From the NCBI GenBank assembly GCA_022829145.1, contig CM040748.1, positions 25,490,501-25,554,500 on the forward strand: DNA of 64,000 bases. The letters are read 5' to 3'. Under the pieces are notes generated by a model. It saw nothing but the letters and a program-made list of their open reading frames with translations. It ran no database searches and was not told where the DNA came from. This stretch comes from Albula goreensis. Lineage: Eukaryota > Chordata > Actinopteri > Albuliformes > Albulidae. Positions 52,873 through 64,000 of this stretch are shown here, in pieces. A program made the translations under genes and the position numbers. Every line of letters begins with the position of its first letter. The stretch's first letter is position 1.

Positions 52873-55554
52873 AAACAAACTGGAAAATTTTTATATGTAT
52901 TTGTATTAAAAATGATGAAATCAAAAGCTTGGCAGTAAACATGAAATTTTCATCAATTCTAAGTGTGTGGAAGTCTCTCTCTTCATTGCCTATTCTACTT
53001 TTAACCTACTTTTAACACCATAGTTGTTGGGTGCACTGTGGATCTCTTTCCAAAGTGTATGTTACTTTTTTATTTAGTAAGATTAGTAGATTCCAAGTGC
53101 AATTGTTCAGCTGCTTTTCTGTTCTAAGGTTGACCAGAGCAATGGCCATACAATGCAAAACAAATTTCCTCCAATAGGAAGACAAACTGCAGCACCCTCT
53201 GGAAATTACAACAACCCTCATTTACCCGCCAAACATCTCCTTTCTGCTGAGTGTGGCGGTCGGGATGCTGTGTGGTTTAGCAATGGAATGAAAACTGGTG
53301 AGGGAACACGTCTAATCAATACAATGTGTGCAAATCATGTTAGATAATGAATATAAAGCCTGGGGAACTGATATAACTTAATCTTCTTAAAAGTATAAAC
53401 GTCTTACAAATTGATCAAGATTCAGTGTAGCACACATATAATGGCACCTTGACGTTATGCTGAGAAGGACAACCGAAAACTAAAACCATGAAACAATCTA
53501 ATCAAATTATTACCAATTGAAAATATTTGTAAATCAAGCAAAACATTTAAATGTATTTAATCATTACAGAAGGGCCTGTGTTCACAAGTTCACTTTGCTC
53601 TTATCTCTGCGCAAACATTTCAAATTCAATAGAAGCAGCAAAGAAATAATGCAAGATTATTTTTTCTCCCACTCTCATTCTGCGCTACAGCATCCAGGGA
53701 GCTGGGATTGTGCAATGCTCCCTGGGTTCTGTGAGCACTCCTAAACTTTCACAATGAAATACAAGAGTTGTGGCGCTTTTCCTCTGAACTAGATCAACGA
53801 GCCTCCTGTGCTTACACCTCTCCTGCCACTTGGCAGCAGTGTATTATCAACAGGTAATACAAGGCAAGGAACAAGAGAACATTGTACTTTGAGGGTCCAT
53901 CTCCATTTCTGCCTCCTACTGCTTCTCTCTGCAGATCAGGTGAAGGAAAGAACGAATATAACCTCAGAGTTTTCAGATACAGCCTGCTTGCAAGACCAGA
54001 AATAAACCCCTGACCAAACAGATTCATCACACATTTACGAGAAGTCAAAACTTCACTTGCATTGGCATATGCATTTAAAATCAAAATTTGATTAAGGTCA
54101 AAATTTAAATTCGACCAAAATGGGATTTTGGAAAACCCTCCCCCCCCTTAATTCGTGTTCGTCAGTATTAACGGGATACCCCGTAGAGATATCCAACATG
54201 GATTGGGGGAAAACGGATACAGCAATACCATATATGGTTGTTTAATAAGATGTACAGAACACCACTTTTACCACACGAGGAAAAAACATATTTCGATTGA
54301 TCCGAAGCATGGTTTGGCTAATGCAACTAATGGCTCACAAGCTACTTCACAGGACAAGACAGCAGATAACATTTTGTTTACAGGGATTGAAAATAACGAG
54401 CGTTGGTTGCTCGATCCCTCCTGTAACTGGTTAGAACTTGTAAAATACATAACTAAGCAGCCTCACCAGGCCTACAACCCATTACTAGCGTCAAAAGAGT
54501 ACGAGAGAGTGTCTGAGGCCGAGAGTAAATAACGTTAATCTAAATAAACGTTTCCTGATTTTATGGTAGGGCTAACCATAGACTCCAGAAAACGAACGGA
54601 CAAGGTTGTTACGTGCTTGTCTAAATGAATGGTTAGAGAACATTAGCTACAAGCGACAGATTATGGAATTTGTTACCGCATGGTTAACTAGTTAACTAAT
54701 TCTATGCGATTTCGGCTGTAAAACTCCAGCCCGCTTGTTTTGAACATTAACGGGAATGCCAACTACCTGCACAGTGTTGACGTCAAACTGTCAGCTGGGT
54801 AGTTATCTTATCACCGCGCTATATGTTAGTTTAATGATATGTAACACCGTCCTCCTAGCTAAGTCTAGCTATCCAAATAAATAGTTACTCATACTGGCCA
54901 CCTTTTACAACTCCCTACTTCTGCTACACAAATCCAAATTTATCTGTGCAATCAGTATCCACAGATGAATATTTTTGCGAAAACAGACGTGCAAAATGTA
55001 TTCAGGGACCCAGACTGCAGGCATATTTACCTAGATATAATTGATCACTATTGTAATGCTGGGTAGCCATTCTGTTTGCTAGATAGCTAGCGGTGATAGT
55101 TAGCCAACGATCAAATTATCTGTAACGTTACACATGTTTCAAGAATCAGTCTTTGGTAGCTGGCAACCAAGTACTCCAGACTGCAGACTTGATATTCGGC
55201 TAATTATGGTTAGTTTCTCAATGGTTTAACTAAGCCTGGACCTAGATTAAGCGTAGACTAAATCATGACATTTACTGCTGGCTTACTAGCAACTGAAATT
55301 CATTGGAGGGTGCTAGCTTTTCAAGCTAATGTTGGCTAGCAGGTAGTTAGCTAGCTAGCAATTACCCGCCTCTGCCAGGCTCGTTCACATCTCTTCCGGT
55401 GTGCGGCAAGGAATCCAGTTCATTGTGTGATCACTTTTTTTAAATTAGCCAGGTAATTAGTTTAACGCGATTGATATTCCGGACAAATATAATGCAAACG
55501 TTTTATCATAAGTTAGATGGCTCTTCAACTCACCTTGGGTTTTTCGTCCGCCAT
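48550..55554 (-). CDS. sumo2: Small ubiquitin-related modifier of the SUMO-2/3 group, complete
   Basis: Four exons: 55554-55534 (MADEKPK), 50181-50050, 49267-49196 and 48612-48550. They total 288 bases, or 95 aa, the usual SUMO-2 length, and every join is in phase 0. The protein carries the SUMO-acceptor site VKTE, with the lysine at position 11, which permits poly-SUMO chains. The ubiquitin fold follows ([57 protein letters not shown]). Processing by SENP proteases after the GG would remove only HF, against VY in human SUMO2. It is conjugated to lysines in nuclear proteins through the E1 SAE1/UBA2 and E2 UBC9. Neighbours and 95-aa length favour sumo2, but a sumo3 paralogue name is possible. 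Confidence 0.96.
52813..52866. repeat. (CA)n microsatellite in SUMO intron 1
   Basis: About 27 CA units followed by a short TATATA. Confidence 0.97.
54155..54532 (+). other. 125-codon open frame in SUMO intron 1, uncertain
   Basis: Opens [20 protein letters not shown], contains [20 protein letters not shown] and ends [11 protein letters not shown]. Residue use is balanced and unlike low-complexity chance frames. It has no recognised domain, no clear splice partner and runs opposite to the SUMO gene. It may be a fragment of an old mobile element or an antisense transcript exon, or simply chance. Confidence 0.2.
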
Positions 55555-55830
55555 GGCTTTCCTCTCCGCGTTTCCCTACGCCGCCACACAAAGAATACAG
55601 AGGCGCGCGCACGTACACGCTCCCATAATATACTTTGATGTACGTGCGCGGGCGCGTTTGTTTGCGAGTCAATCGGATTGAAAAAACATCCAACAGTGGC
55701 AGTTCATGTGGTTATGCGTTGAGTGAGTGTTCACCTGGGCGGGAGTGGCTTCGTGCGCGTTATCATACCACGCTCCGGGTCGCGCGATATCACGTGCACG
55801 CGCATTTAAAAAAACAGTCGTTTTTGTTTT
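55555..55830 (-). promoter_or_regulatory. sumo2: CpG-rich promoter of the SUMO gene
   Basis: CG dinucleotides are dense here and nearly absent in the flanks. GGCGCGCGCACGTACA (55602-55617) and TGTACGTGCGCGGGCGC (about 55639-55655) form an inverted repeat. An E-box CACGTG lies near 55793. The start ATG (55554) immediately follows. The region could also serve a divergent plus-strand transcript. Confidence 0.55.
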
Positions 55831-58014
55831 CTTTTTAAACATTGTATCAAGCTTAGTGGTGTGGTCAAGCGTTCACCAAGGACATATCTACTAGATATAT
55901 CATATTTATAGCCAGTTTTGAATGACTTACATCATAGTGGATGCTGAAGAAAAGAAAGCTCTTTTCTAGAATTTTCTGTTGAAATGGATCTGTGCTCTGT
56001 AGCAGCCATCTTGTTTTTATGTAACAGACACTGATTTCATCAAGCACAACCTATGGAGTTACTTCATGGGATCATACTCATGTTTATATTCCATACACCA
56101 AAACACTTAGTTCCTATGTGTGTAGGTCACACATTGATTAGGGAACCGGGCACATCATTCAGATACTTCTTTGGATTACTGGGAGGAAGCGTTGTTAAAT
56201 CTGCAATTTATTTACATATCGTTCAGGATAATACTGTCTGCTGTAGGTAAATACTATAACATGTCAATTATATTTGAAGGAAGAGAGGCACAGTTCCCAA
56301 AACAGACTTCAAGTCAATGTGTGTTTCCAGCACATTCACAGAAATGAAAACAGTGCCAGAGGGTTGCTCTTCTCTTGGCAAGTACAAAGAGGGGCTTAAC
56401 TATCAAAATGTCACAATGTGCCTCCGAATGAGTATACAACACTTATTTTACTGATGTGCATTTTTATATTACATTTATTTTTTTTAAGCAAATTTTCTAG
56501 TAAGCATAATCCTGGTTGTTCCTCAGTAAACCTGTATGATGATTTAAATCAGTCTCAGACAGACTCAAATACAAGAGAATAAATCATAAGTCCGATAACA
56601 GACATGTGCTGTCCATGACGAATCAGGATGCTGGGAGAAACACGAAGTACAGCATTCTCATTGGTATCATATTCAGCATGTGGTAAGAAACCATGTTCTG
56701 TCAGAAATAAACTGTGTTCATGTTTTATATGTTTTTTTCCATGTCTGCATTAACTGTGCCAAATACAGGAAAGAAAGGGTAAAGTCACTCACACTAAATC
56801 TCAGGCAGGCCAAAACCTTTCTGGCTGCCAAATTTGCCACTATATGTTGGCCCCCCACAAAATATCACAAATATAATCTCCAATATGCAGAATGATTATA
56901 TCGCTGAAGCCGTTTTATCTTTACAATTCTACATTCTTGACAGCAACACATTTGGTTCCATTTAAAATGAAGACTTTTAATTCTTCATGCAGTGAAACAC
57001 CTCCCACATTTAAATATATACAAGTTTTCTTGTTAGCTTTTGTAAAGAGCCACACATTAACATGTACATACATTAACTTCAACAATCTCTAGAGGACAAT
57101 AAATACAGCAATGTACATAAAAGGTTCGGAGCGTCTTCCATTGTAACGAGTCACAGTGCTGACAGAGAAAAGGGCTTCAGATCTGAGGGACAGGGAGAGA
57201 GGGAGCGGCGCACTGAGGGCTACTCCCAGGTACACCACTACAATAGCCCTACAATGACAGTTCTCATTGCACACACGTACCAGGCCAGCACAAACTTACT
57301 GGCAATGACTTCAGACTGAGTCATATTCTACCGCTGTCAGAGATGTAACTAAACAAGAATACTACTTCAAATTACACCTGTAAAGAATGTCTTTGAAATA
57401 AGATTGTTAGTCTGTTCAATAAGTACATATATTCGTCCTGGTAAATGCTAAGGACAAAGAATAAATAATTGCAATACTGGTAAAGATAACCAACATTCAC
57501 AGTCAGCAGAGATGAGAGGGGCCTGGTGGAAAGTTTGTCTCTGCAGGAGGAATTCAGCAATATACTGTAACGTCAAGACTGAACAAAAACAGCAAACAGC
57601 AGCAAGGAGATACCAGAGTCCATATCTGAAACCATTAAATAACACTTTAAAAGGGATTGATTGGGCATCACAATCAAACCAAAAAAAGCATTCATGGGGC
57701 TTCAACAATCACTGTAACAGAAAAAAAACACTGATAGATCTCACTCCATCATGCACTAGAGTTTTATCTCTAACCTAATGGGCCACATTGTGTTCCCTAG
57801 CTACCTCAGAATGATACAGATCGCTTTCAGGTACCACAATCTAGCAACAGAAACTTTAAAAAGTATATAAAGATAAACCCTCCCATCTGTGAATCCAGAG
57901 TAATAAGGAAAATAAAACAGTGTATAACAAAAAAAAATTACCTTTTATACATTTAAATTTTTTCCAATAAATTATAGCTGTGTGAATATCTTGTCCTTAA
58001 CGGCAGTTGTTTCA
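55831..58014. other. Spacer and probable gga3 3' UTR
   Basis: No gene called. NUP85, expected here from human order, is not visible. The portion nearest 58 kb may belong to the gga3 3' UTR. A minus-strand AATAAA lies near 56209. Confidence 0.5.
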
Positions 58015-58095
58015 TTACTTCATGTTGAGGTTGTCAATTCCATAATCTGAGAGCACATCTGCCTTCCATGCAACTGAAGAGCTGCTTATGAGGTA
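58015..58095 (-). other. Exon-like reading downstream of gga3
   Basis: After a strong minus-strand acceptor (CCTTCCCCCACACACTGATT, then CCAG), 27 codons read YLISSSSVAWKADVL then SDYGIDNLNMK and TAA. The reading starts in phase 0. No exon leading into it was found between here and the gga3 stop at 58661. It could be an alternative terminal exon of gga3, the end of a small unidentified gene, or chance within the 3' UTR. Confidence 0.25.
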
Positions 58096-58660
58096 CTGGA
58101 ATCAGTGTGTGGGGGAAGGGAGGACAGCACATAAAAGATTCATACAGTCCCAATTGGCCATGGCCTTTCACTATTCAGCACCAACAATGAAATGATTGTC
58201 CATATCCAATTAGTTAAGTGGCAACCCTACCCTCCCTCATCTTGTGTAAAAGCATAAAAAGCCTTCTGGGCCTGGGTGCTTTGTCCACATACTAGCATTG
58301 TTCCTTCTGAAGGCCTGAAGTTATATCCTTTGAAAGTATATGCTGCTCCCTATATGTACATATAGAGTGTGAATGGCATTGCCCCCAGTGCTGTATGTGG
58401 CTGAAAGTGCAGCCTGTCTGTTTCAATAGCCCAGTCCTGCAACCTGACCTAAGCTGTTGCAAAAACCGCAAAAATGCAAATAATGATCCTAAAAATTATG
58501 CCAAACTGGGCAATGATCATGTAACATTAATAGCACTTGCCTACTTCCGTTTAATTACAAAAATAAAACATTCAGAAACACATTGGGCCCCCCATCTCAC
58601 TGGGATATATATACGGTCAACCTGTCCGCTGCTTTCTTGTCCTGGCTCTGAGGCCAAGGG

Positions 58661-61600
58661 CTATAGGTTGCCCCATTTTTCTGGCGGGGGGAACTGGTCC
58701 ACCTCTCCCACTTCGGTGCACTGCTGCTCTCCCAGTGTGAACATCAGTTTGTAGCGCAGTCGGACCTTCTCCTGTCACAAATACAGACACCCAATCAGCT
58801 CTTTAGATGCCCAGCTCCAAAAAATAATGAATATGCATTTACATACTAAATGTTAAAATATGGTTGAATTTAAGAATAAGTCCTATTTTAATTTTGGTGC
58901 CTGGAAGAAACTGTCACATGGTACTTTTATGCCTGGTTCTGGGTATCACAGAAATCATTCTACTCACCATCTTTACATCTTTACATCTGGGGCTTTGAGG
59001 TTTCTAATCATATAGCCCTATCTCATCGTTGCACACTACATTCCATACATAATTGGTTGCTCTGTCCATATAAAGGCTTAGTCCCGAAGTCATGAAGGCT
59101 TACAGGTTATGGTCTAAAGGCTGCCTATGACTGTTGCTGAAACTTGAACTGAGTTTGGCCAGAAGGCCTGCTTGTGTTCTGCACCCACTGCCTGGAGTAG
59201 TCTTCAGAAAGAGCTAAGACATCAAGGCATGGCCACTCTCAATGAATTGAATGCTACTGTCCAGAGGCTGGAAACAGACTCTTTTGGAAATTGCTTATGT
59301 TTTTAGCTGTAAACTGATTGTTTTTTCACTTAACTGCATTTTCCTTGTCCGGGCATGAAGACTAATTTTTAAGAGCACCATATTTCAGTATTCTGGCCTT
59401 CTGCCATGCTTCTACATGCCATGCTTCTTACCTTCAATGGATTGGCCAGAAGCATAACTTGAGTGATGGCAGCCGGGGGCAGGATGGGATTGAAGGGTGC
59501 CAGCTCAGTCCCTGAAGGTGGCTGAAGTTTCACCTTCATTGACTGCATGGATGATGAAATGAATGAAAGATTGGATTGGGAACAATTTTAGAGTCAAGAA
59601 TTTTACTTAGAAGAGAGACTCATGCCAAGCTAAAATGGAAATGTTCAAAACAAAGGCTAAGGAGACCATTCACAACATCGAGTGCACCACAGTACTGAAT
59701 ACAGGTGTGACTGTTACAGAGGGTCTAAAGTGCAAGCTTGTCTTCAAGGTGGCCATATGGATGTAACTTCAGAACACAGACGGTAAGATGGAGAGATCTC
59801 TTTATTGTTAAGGTACTTATAACCACTATACTTGGCAGCTGAGATACTGAGACCCATTTACCAAAGTGTGATGACACACAACTCGCCTCTCATTATTCAG
59901 TTTATCTTCATTCCTATAAAAATATAGGAATAAGGTGGGTGGGTTTATCAGTGTGGACACTGCAGTGAGGTATGAGCCTTTGATGCCAGGCCTGAGCAGA
60001 GACTTCCCCTCACCTTGGGCACGGCGGCCTGCAGGACTACATTCTTGACAGGAAGTGGTGCTGTGTTCAGCATGGACACCACCAGCACCAGCACATCGGG
60101 CCGGCCCGGTGGGCACTCCATGGCGAAGTGCAGCAGCACACGCACTCCATCCTTATCGTAGGCCGTCACTGGCAGAACTTTGCCTGAGAAGGAGAGGAGT
60201 TGCTGACATCAGTCATCATAGCAAATTTTACACGAGTCATGCAGACAGGTATACTCATTCATACTTCCTGAAATTACTATAACATTCTGTCTTCTTTCTC
60301 ATCATGCTGATGAACCAACAGCAGCTTTACTCAAACGTAACACTCCATGAGCTGCCAGCCTATTCATACATGGCATACTTTATTCATGCATTGAAATGTA
60401 GACATACAGCAATCAGCCTAAGCATTTCTTGTTTTTTCATACAATGCATCCATACAGCTGGGTATTTACTGAAGCAGTTCCGGCCTCTCTAAAATGCCTG
60501 AGTTACAAGAACAGTTCCCTGTCTGTTACACTACACTGCCTCCTGGAACACTATTCAGACTGGAGCCTCAGTGACTTACTGGGTTTAATGGAGTCCAGGG
60601 GAACATGAACGTTGGCTAGAGAAACCTCAGGGCCCTTGGCAGGGCTCCCTTGCGTCTGTGGGAGAATGGGGGACAGGGAGCGAAAGAGGGGGCTCCCTGG
60701 GGTGGAGCTGACAGCCTGGGCCTTGGCATGGGTCAATGCAGGGGACGCAGGCATTGTGCACAGCGGGACCGAGGTCGAGCTGGGGACAGGGAACCCAGGA
60801 ATGGAGGAGGCTGCAGGGCCAGCTGGTACCCCCATCCCAAATACTGCAGCTGGGTTCAGCAGACCGGGCATGCTGGAATACAGTAAAGCAGCAAATAAAA
60901 CTCTACTGCAAAAGAAAATCCTCACTTCATTAGTTACTCTGATTTTAACAAGATGCTCTTTAAATATGGAAGTCTTATGTTTCATTGTCCCAACATAAGT
61001 CTGGTGCCAATTTCAACAAGTGAATGCTTTTACAACGTATATTTCATAAAAAGCTACCCATACAACAATAACCAATTCCATTACAAATGTACAATAAGGA
61101 TCCATGTGGAAACAATGATAAGGAAGTGTAAATTAAGGCATAAAAATACTTGTTAGTGATAATTGGTGCAGCCACACAACAGAATGAATGCAGAGATTCA
61201 GAACCACTGCCTGCTCTACTTAAACCTCAAACTATGAGACCACAGTCACTGAGAGGTTGAGTGCGATTTGGATACTGGTTTAAATCCACGGCAGTTTAAG
61301 TCCAGGACACACTGGTGTTGAGGAATAAGGGCAGATATCAATCTGATATACAAGAGTATTTACAGATGTTTTTCAAATGATATATTTTTAACAACACTAT
61401 TGAGAATGAATGCAAAGAATGAAACTATGCTGTGTCCCCTCATAGATACTGCTCAGCTTTGAAGAAAGTATCACACATAAAACAAACATAAATCTTCCAC
61501 ATCACCAGCCTCAATGCATGATAAAAACTTAAGGCCAATAATAAATGTAGATTTCTATAAATAGTTATTTTTGTAATTCTGGGAGAGAAAAGGTTGTGCC

Positions 61601-64000
61601 AATAAGACTACACACCTCTTAGGGTCCCCGAGGTCAAGCATGGCAAGGTCCTGCAGACCCTGGTTGAGGGAGGCAGAGCCAGAGTGTGATACGCTCGGGA
61701 AAGGAAAAGAGGCAGTCCTGGGGGCTTCTGGGTAACACACAGGGGTCATCTTAGGCACAGGTGCTATGGATGCCGGCTCCGCAGGGAACATGGGCCCAGG
61801 TAAAGGTGCACTGCTAAAGAAATCCAGCCCTGGATCTGAAGCCTGGCACTGAGACACAGATCCATATGGGTTACTTCAACAATGTGAGAAAGTGCCCATT
61901 TCTGCACATCAATCCTGACACTGCACAATACAGAGCATAACAAAGGAATATGCTACTCTATCATCTAAAACTGGAAGAGAACCAAGAATGTTACCTGTAA
62001 CGAGGTCCACTGAGTGCTCAAGTCTTCTTCCTTTGGTTTATTTAGAGTTTGATTATTCAAACTGGGAACTGGATCGTTCAGGCCTAAAGCAAGAAAAAGA
62101 TTCAACAATCTGTAATGACCTTTAATGACCTAAGTTTTTAACTTGAGAATCACAACCACAGGACAGAAGCCACATGTCAAAACAACATCTTCAGGACTAC
62201 ATCATCAACTCATATTAAAAGGCATTTGTGTTGGAGAAAAAAATACTGTCTGCTGTTTCAGCTGTTCTAAAAACAGAAAGCAGTCTGTTCTGAATTACAA
62301 AACAGTCTGTGATCAGATGACAAGCATGAACCCTGCAGTCATTTTCAGGTCAATAAACAAACACTTTAATTAGGCCCTTAGTACCTAACGAGAGGAGCTC
62401 CTCATCCAGAAGAGACAGTGCAGTGGATGCCTGGGCGGTGGATGGATGGCTGGGGCTTTCAGTCTGGCTGATGGGGCAGCCCTGGGACCCACTCAATCCA
62501 TATGGGGGAGGGGGTAAGACTGGAATTGCTGGCTCCACCAACAGATCGGGGAGCTGGGAATCTGGGGGTTGTGAGGGTGGAGCTGGCTCTGGAGGGGAGG
62601 GACTTGGAATATCAAGGCCAGCCAAGTCAATCAGTGTCTCTGTGTTTTTGTGGTCTTGGGTGCCTGTGGAGAACAAAGATGCAAAATAATTACATCTAAT
62701 TATAAAACTGATTATGAACTCCAGCAACTTCTGAAAGGAATCACAAGGTTACAGTACCAGTTAACAGCTGGTCTGCTAGCAGCTCTGTGTTCTTGTGGTA
62801 GTTTTTCAATTGGATACAAGGATATGATCCCATGTAAAATTTGAGACCAGATACAAACTACCAAAGAAAGGACTCTTCAATCTCTCCAATGAAGTGCATT
62901 TAAGCATTTGAAGTACTTCCATCACCTTCTGTAGCTGATGAACTCAGAACATCTGTTTCTCCATTAATTGTCTGGCCCTCCACAGTCCTCTTGTAAGCGT
63001 TAATGACCCGAGACAGGTCATCACTGGCCTGCAGAATGTCACCTAAAGGACACAAACAGAGGCTCAGAACAATGTACGAAGGAGTCAACACAAGTGAGAT
63101 TAAAGCCTGTTTTTTTGTTGGAGTCATGTACCCAAGCTGTTGTCATTGTCCTCTGTCTCTGTAGCTATCTTGAACACAGTCCGCCTGAGCTTGTCACAAC
63201 GGTCATAAAGCTCCTGAAGCAGGAAAAACCAAACAATTGGAGTTACCTCATCTATATTTCCCTTCAGTCTGCCAGCACTTCTGAGAAAGCTTTAGTCTAG
63301 TGAACATCAATAAGGAGTTCTAAGACCCTGAACTCAGGATGAGCACTACCTTGATGAGCTCTCTGTCAGCCTCCGAAGACTCCTCCCTGTTGAAGTGGGT
63401 CAGCATCTCGTTGAGGAGCTTCACATTGTTCTTGACTTCTTCCAGGGTATTAACACGCTTGGTCACCTTCTGCATCCTTACCTCATCCTGGACAACACAT
63501 CCATGTACCCAATACAGTAAAATTATGTTTTATGTACAGACATCTGCAAAATCCTTAAGGCCAATTCAGAATAAAAAAATGAACCAGCAGATGAAATGGA
63601 TTTAGAATGTTTTCAGAGGGCATTCAGTTCAGTGTGATCACTGCATTTTGGAGCATCTGCTGACAGCTGTTGCAGCCTTAAGGTTGTGAAGGAAAGTGAG
63701 ACACAATTGACTGTGACTCCTCACCTCTTTCACCATGTTCTTGATCAGCCGGTTAGCCTCCTGGAGGTCCTCTGGGTTTTTGCTCTTGAGTAGCTCTGCC
63801 AGTAACTACACAGAGATGAAATAAGAAAGAATTCTCTCAGCCACTCACTTTCCCCTCCTGTTCCACCCCTGCAAATCAGCACTTACACATCAACTACTCA
63901 CCTTACTTTTCTCCTCATTCTCAAACACTGGGTTCTTGGGACGAGCAGGGGGTGATGGTATCAGAGTCTTGTCCACTGGGATCTCTGGATCAGTGGTGAC
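58661..64000 (-). CDS. gga3: ADP-ribosylation factor-binding protein GGA3, 5' end outside the window
   Basis: Exons, 5' to 3': 64000-63902 (partial), 63805-63725, 63487-63350, 63213-63132, 63042-62926, 62663-62385, 62083-61995, 61848-61616, 60872-60580, 60183-60014, 59542-59432 and 58771-58661. They encode 600 aa in one frame with GT/AG borders. The VHS domain is off the right edge. In order, the window holds the VHS-GAT linker (VDKTLIPSPPARPKNPVF), the ARF/ubiquitin-binding GAT helices (LLKSKNPEDLQEANRLIK; TETEDNDNSLGDILQASDD), a proline-rich hinge with an acidic dileucine LLDEELLSLG and LDFFSSA, and the gamma-adaptin ear (VTAYDKDGVRVLLHFAMECP; LNTAPLPVKNVVLQAAVPK; C-terminus EKWGNL). GGAs sort cargo with DxxLL signals from the trans-Golgi to endosomes. 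The hinge and position beside SUMO2/JPT1 identify GGA3 rather than GGA1 or GGA2. Confidence 0.96.

Noticed and set aside
60612-60998. 128-codon plus-strand frame opposite gga3
   Set aside because: Antisense shadow of the GC-rich gga3 hinge exon at 60872-60580.

Overview
The window is vertebrate nuclear DNA, almost certainly from a ray-finned (teleost-type) fish. Coding sequence is sparse and split by introns with GT/AG borders. The spacers hold fish-type mobile DNA: a tRNA-derived SINE, a non-LTR retrotransposon tail, a Harbinger relic with a Myb/SANT fragment, a Tc1/IS630-like transposon, palindromic MITEs, and long CA and GATA microsatellites. Every recognisable gene reads on the minus strand. 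The species cannot be named from the sequence.

Right half (38-64 kb) is a conserved housekeeping block: jpt1 (HN1; five coding exons, 157 aa, complete), a SUMO-2/3 gene (four coding exons, 95 aa, complete) and gga3 (twelve coding exons inside the window, 5' end beyond base 64000). The order JPT1-SUMO2-GGA3 is that of human 17q25.1. NUP85, which lies between SUMO2 and GGA3 in human, is not visible here.

Left-centre (9.6-32 kb) is an immune-type region. A complete three-exon gene at 9.66-10.99 kb encodes a signal peptide, one V-set Ig domain and a membrane anchor, and resembles CD7. A second gene at 24.8-28.9 kb (5' UTR exon near 31.7 kb) encodes signal peptide, V-set, C-set, TM and tail, like the B7/butyrophilin group. 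Its V and C exons each carry one extra base, so it is a pseudogene or contains consensus errors. The 13.5-17.3 kb interval holds pieces of the same block as 19.7-27.8 kb, with the Ig and TM exons removed: the debris of a paralogous copy. The 5' UTR exon of the second gene is preceded by two opposed IRF/ISRE-like sites.

Mobile and repeat DNA fills the rest: a non-LTR element at 11.3-12.2 kb, a SINE at 13.35 kb, a Harbinger relic at 18.2-19.3 kb, a nearly perfect 45-bp-arm hairpin at 19.3 kb, a palindromic MITE at 27.2 kb, a 2.3 kb Tc1/IS630-like transposon at 32.8-35.1 kb and a probable hAT-type element at 37.2-38.1 kb. The first 9 kb contains no convincing gene. No clearly new molecular system was found. 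The most informative points are the decaying Ig-receptor cluster, its interferon-type promoter, and several exon-like readings that need transcript evidence.
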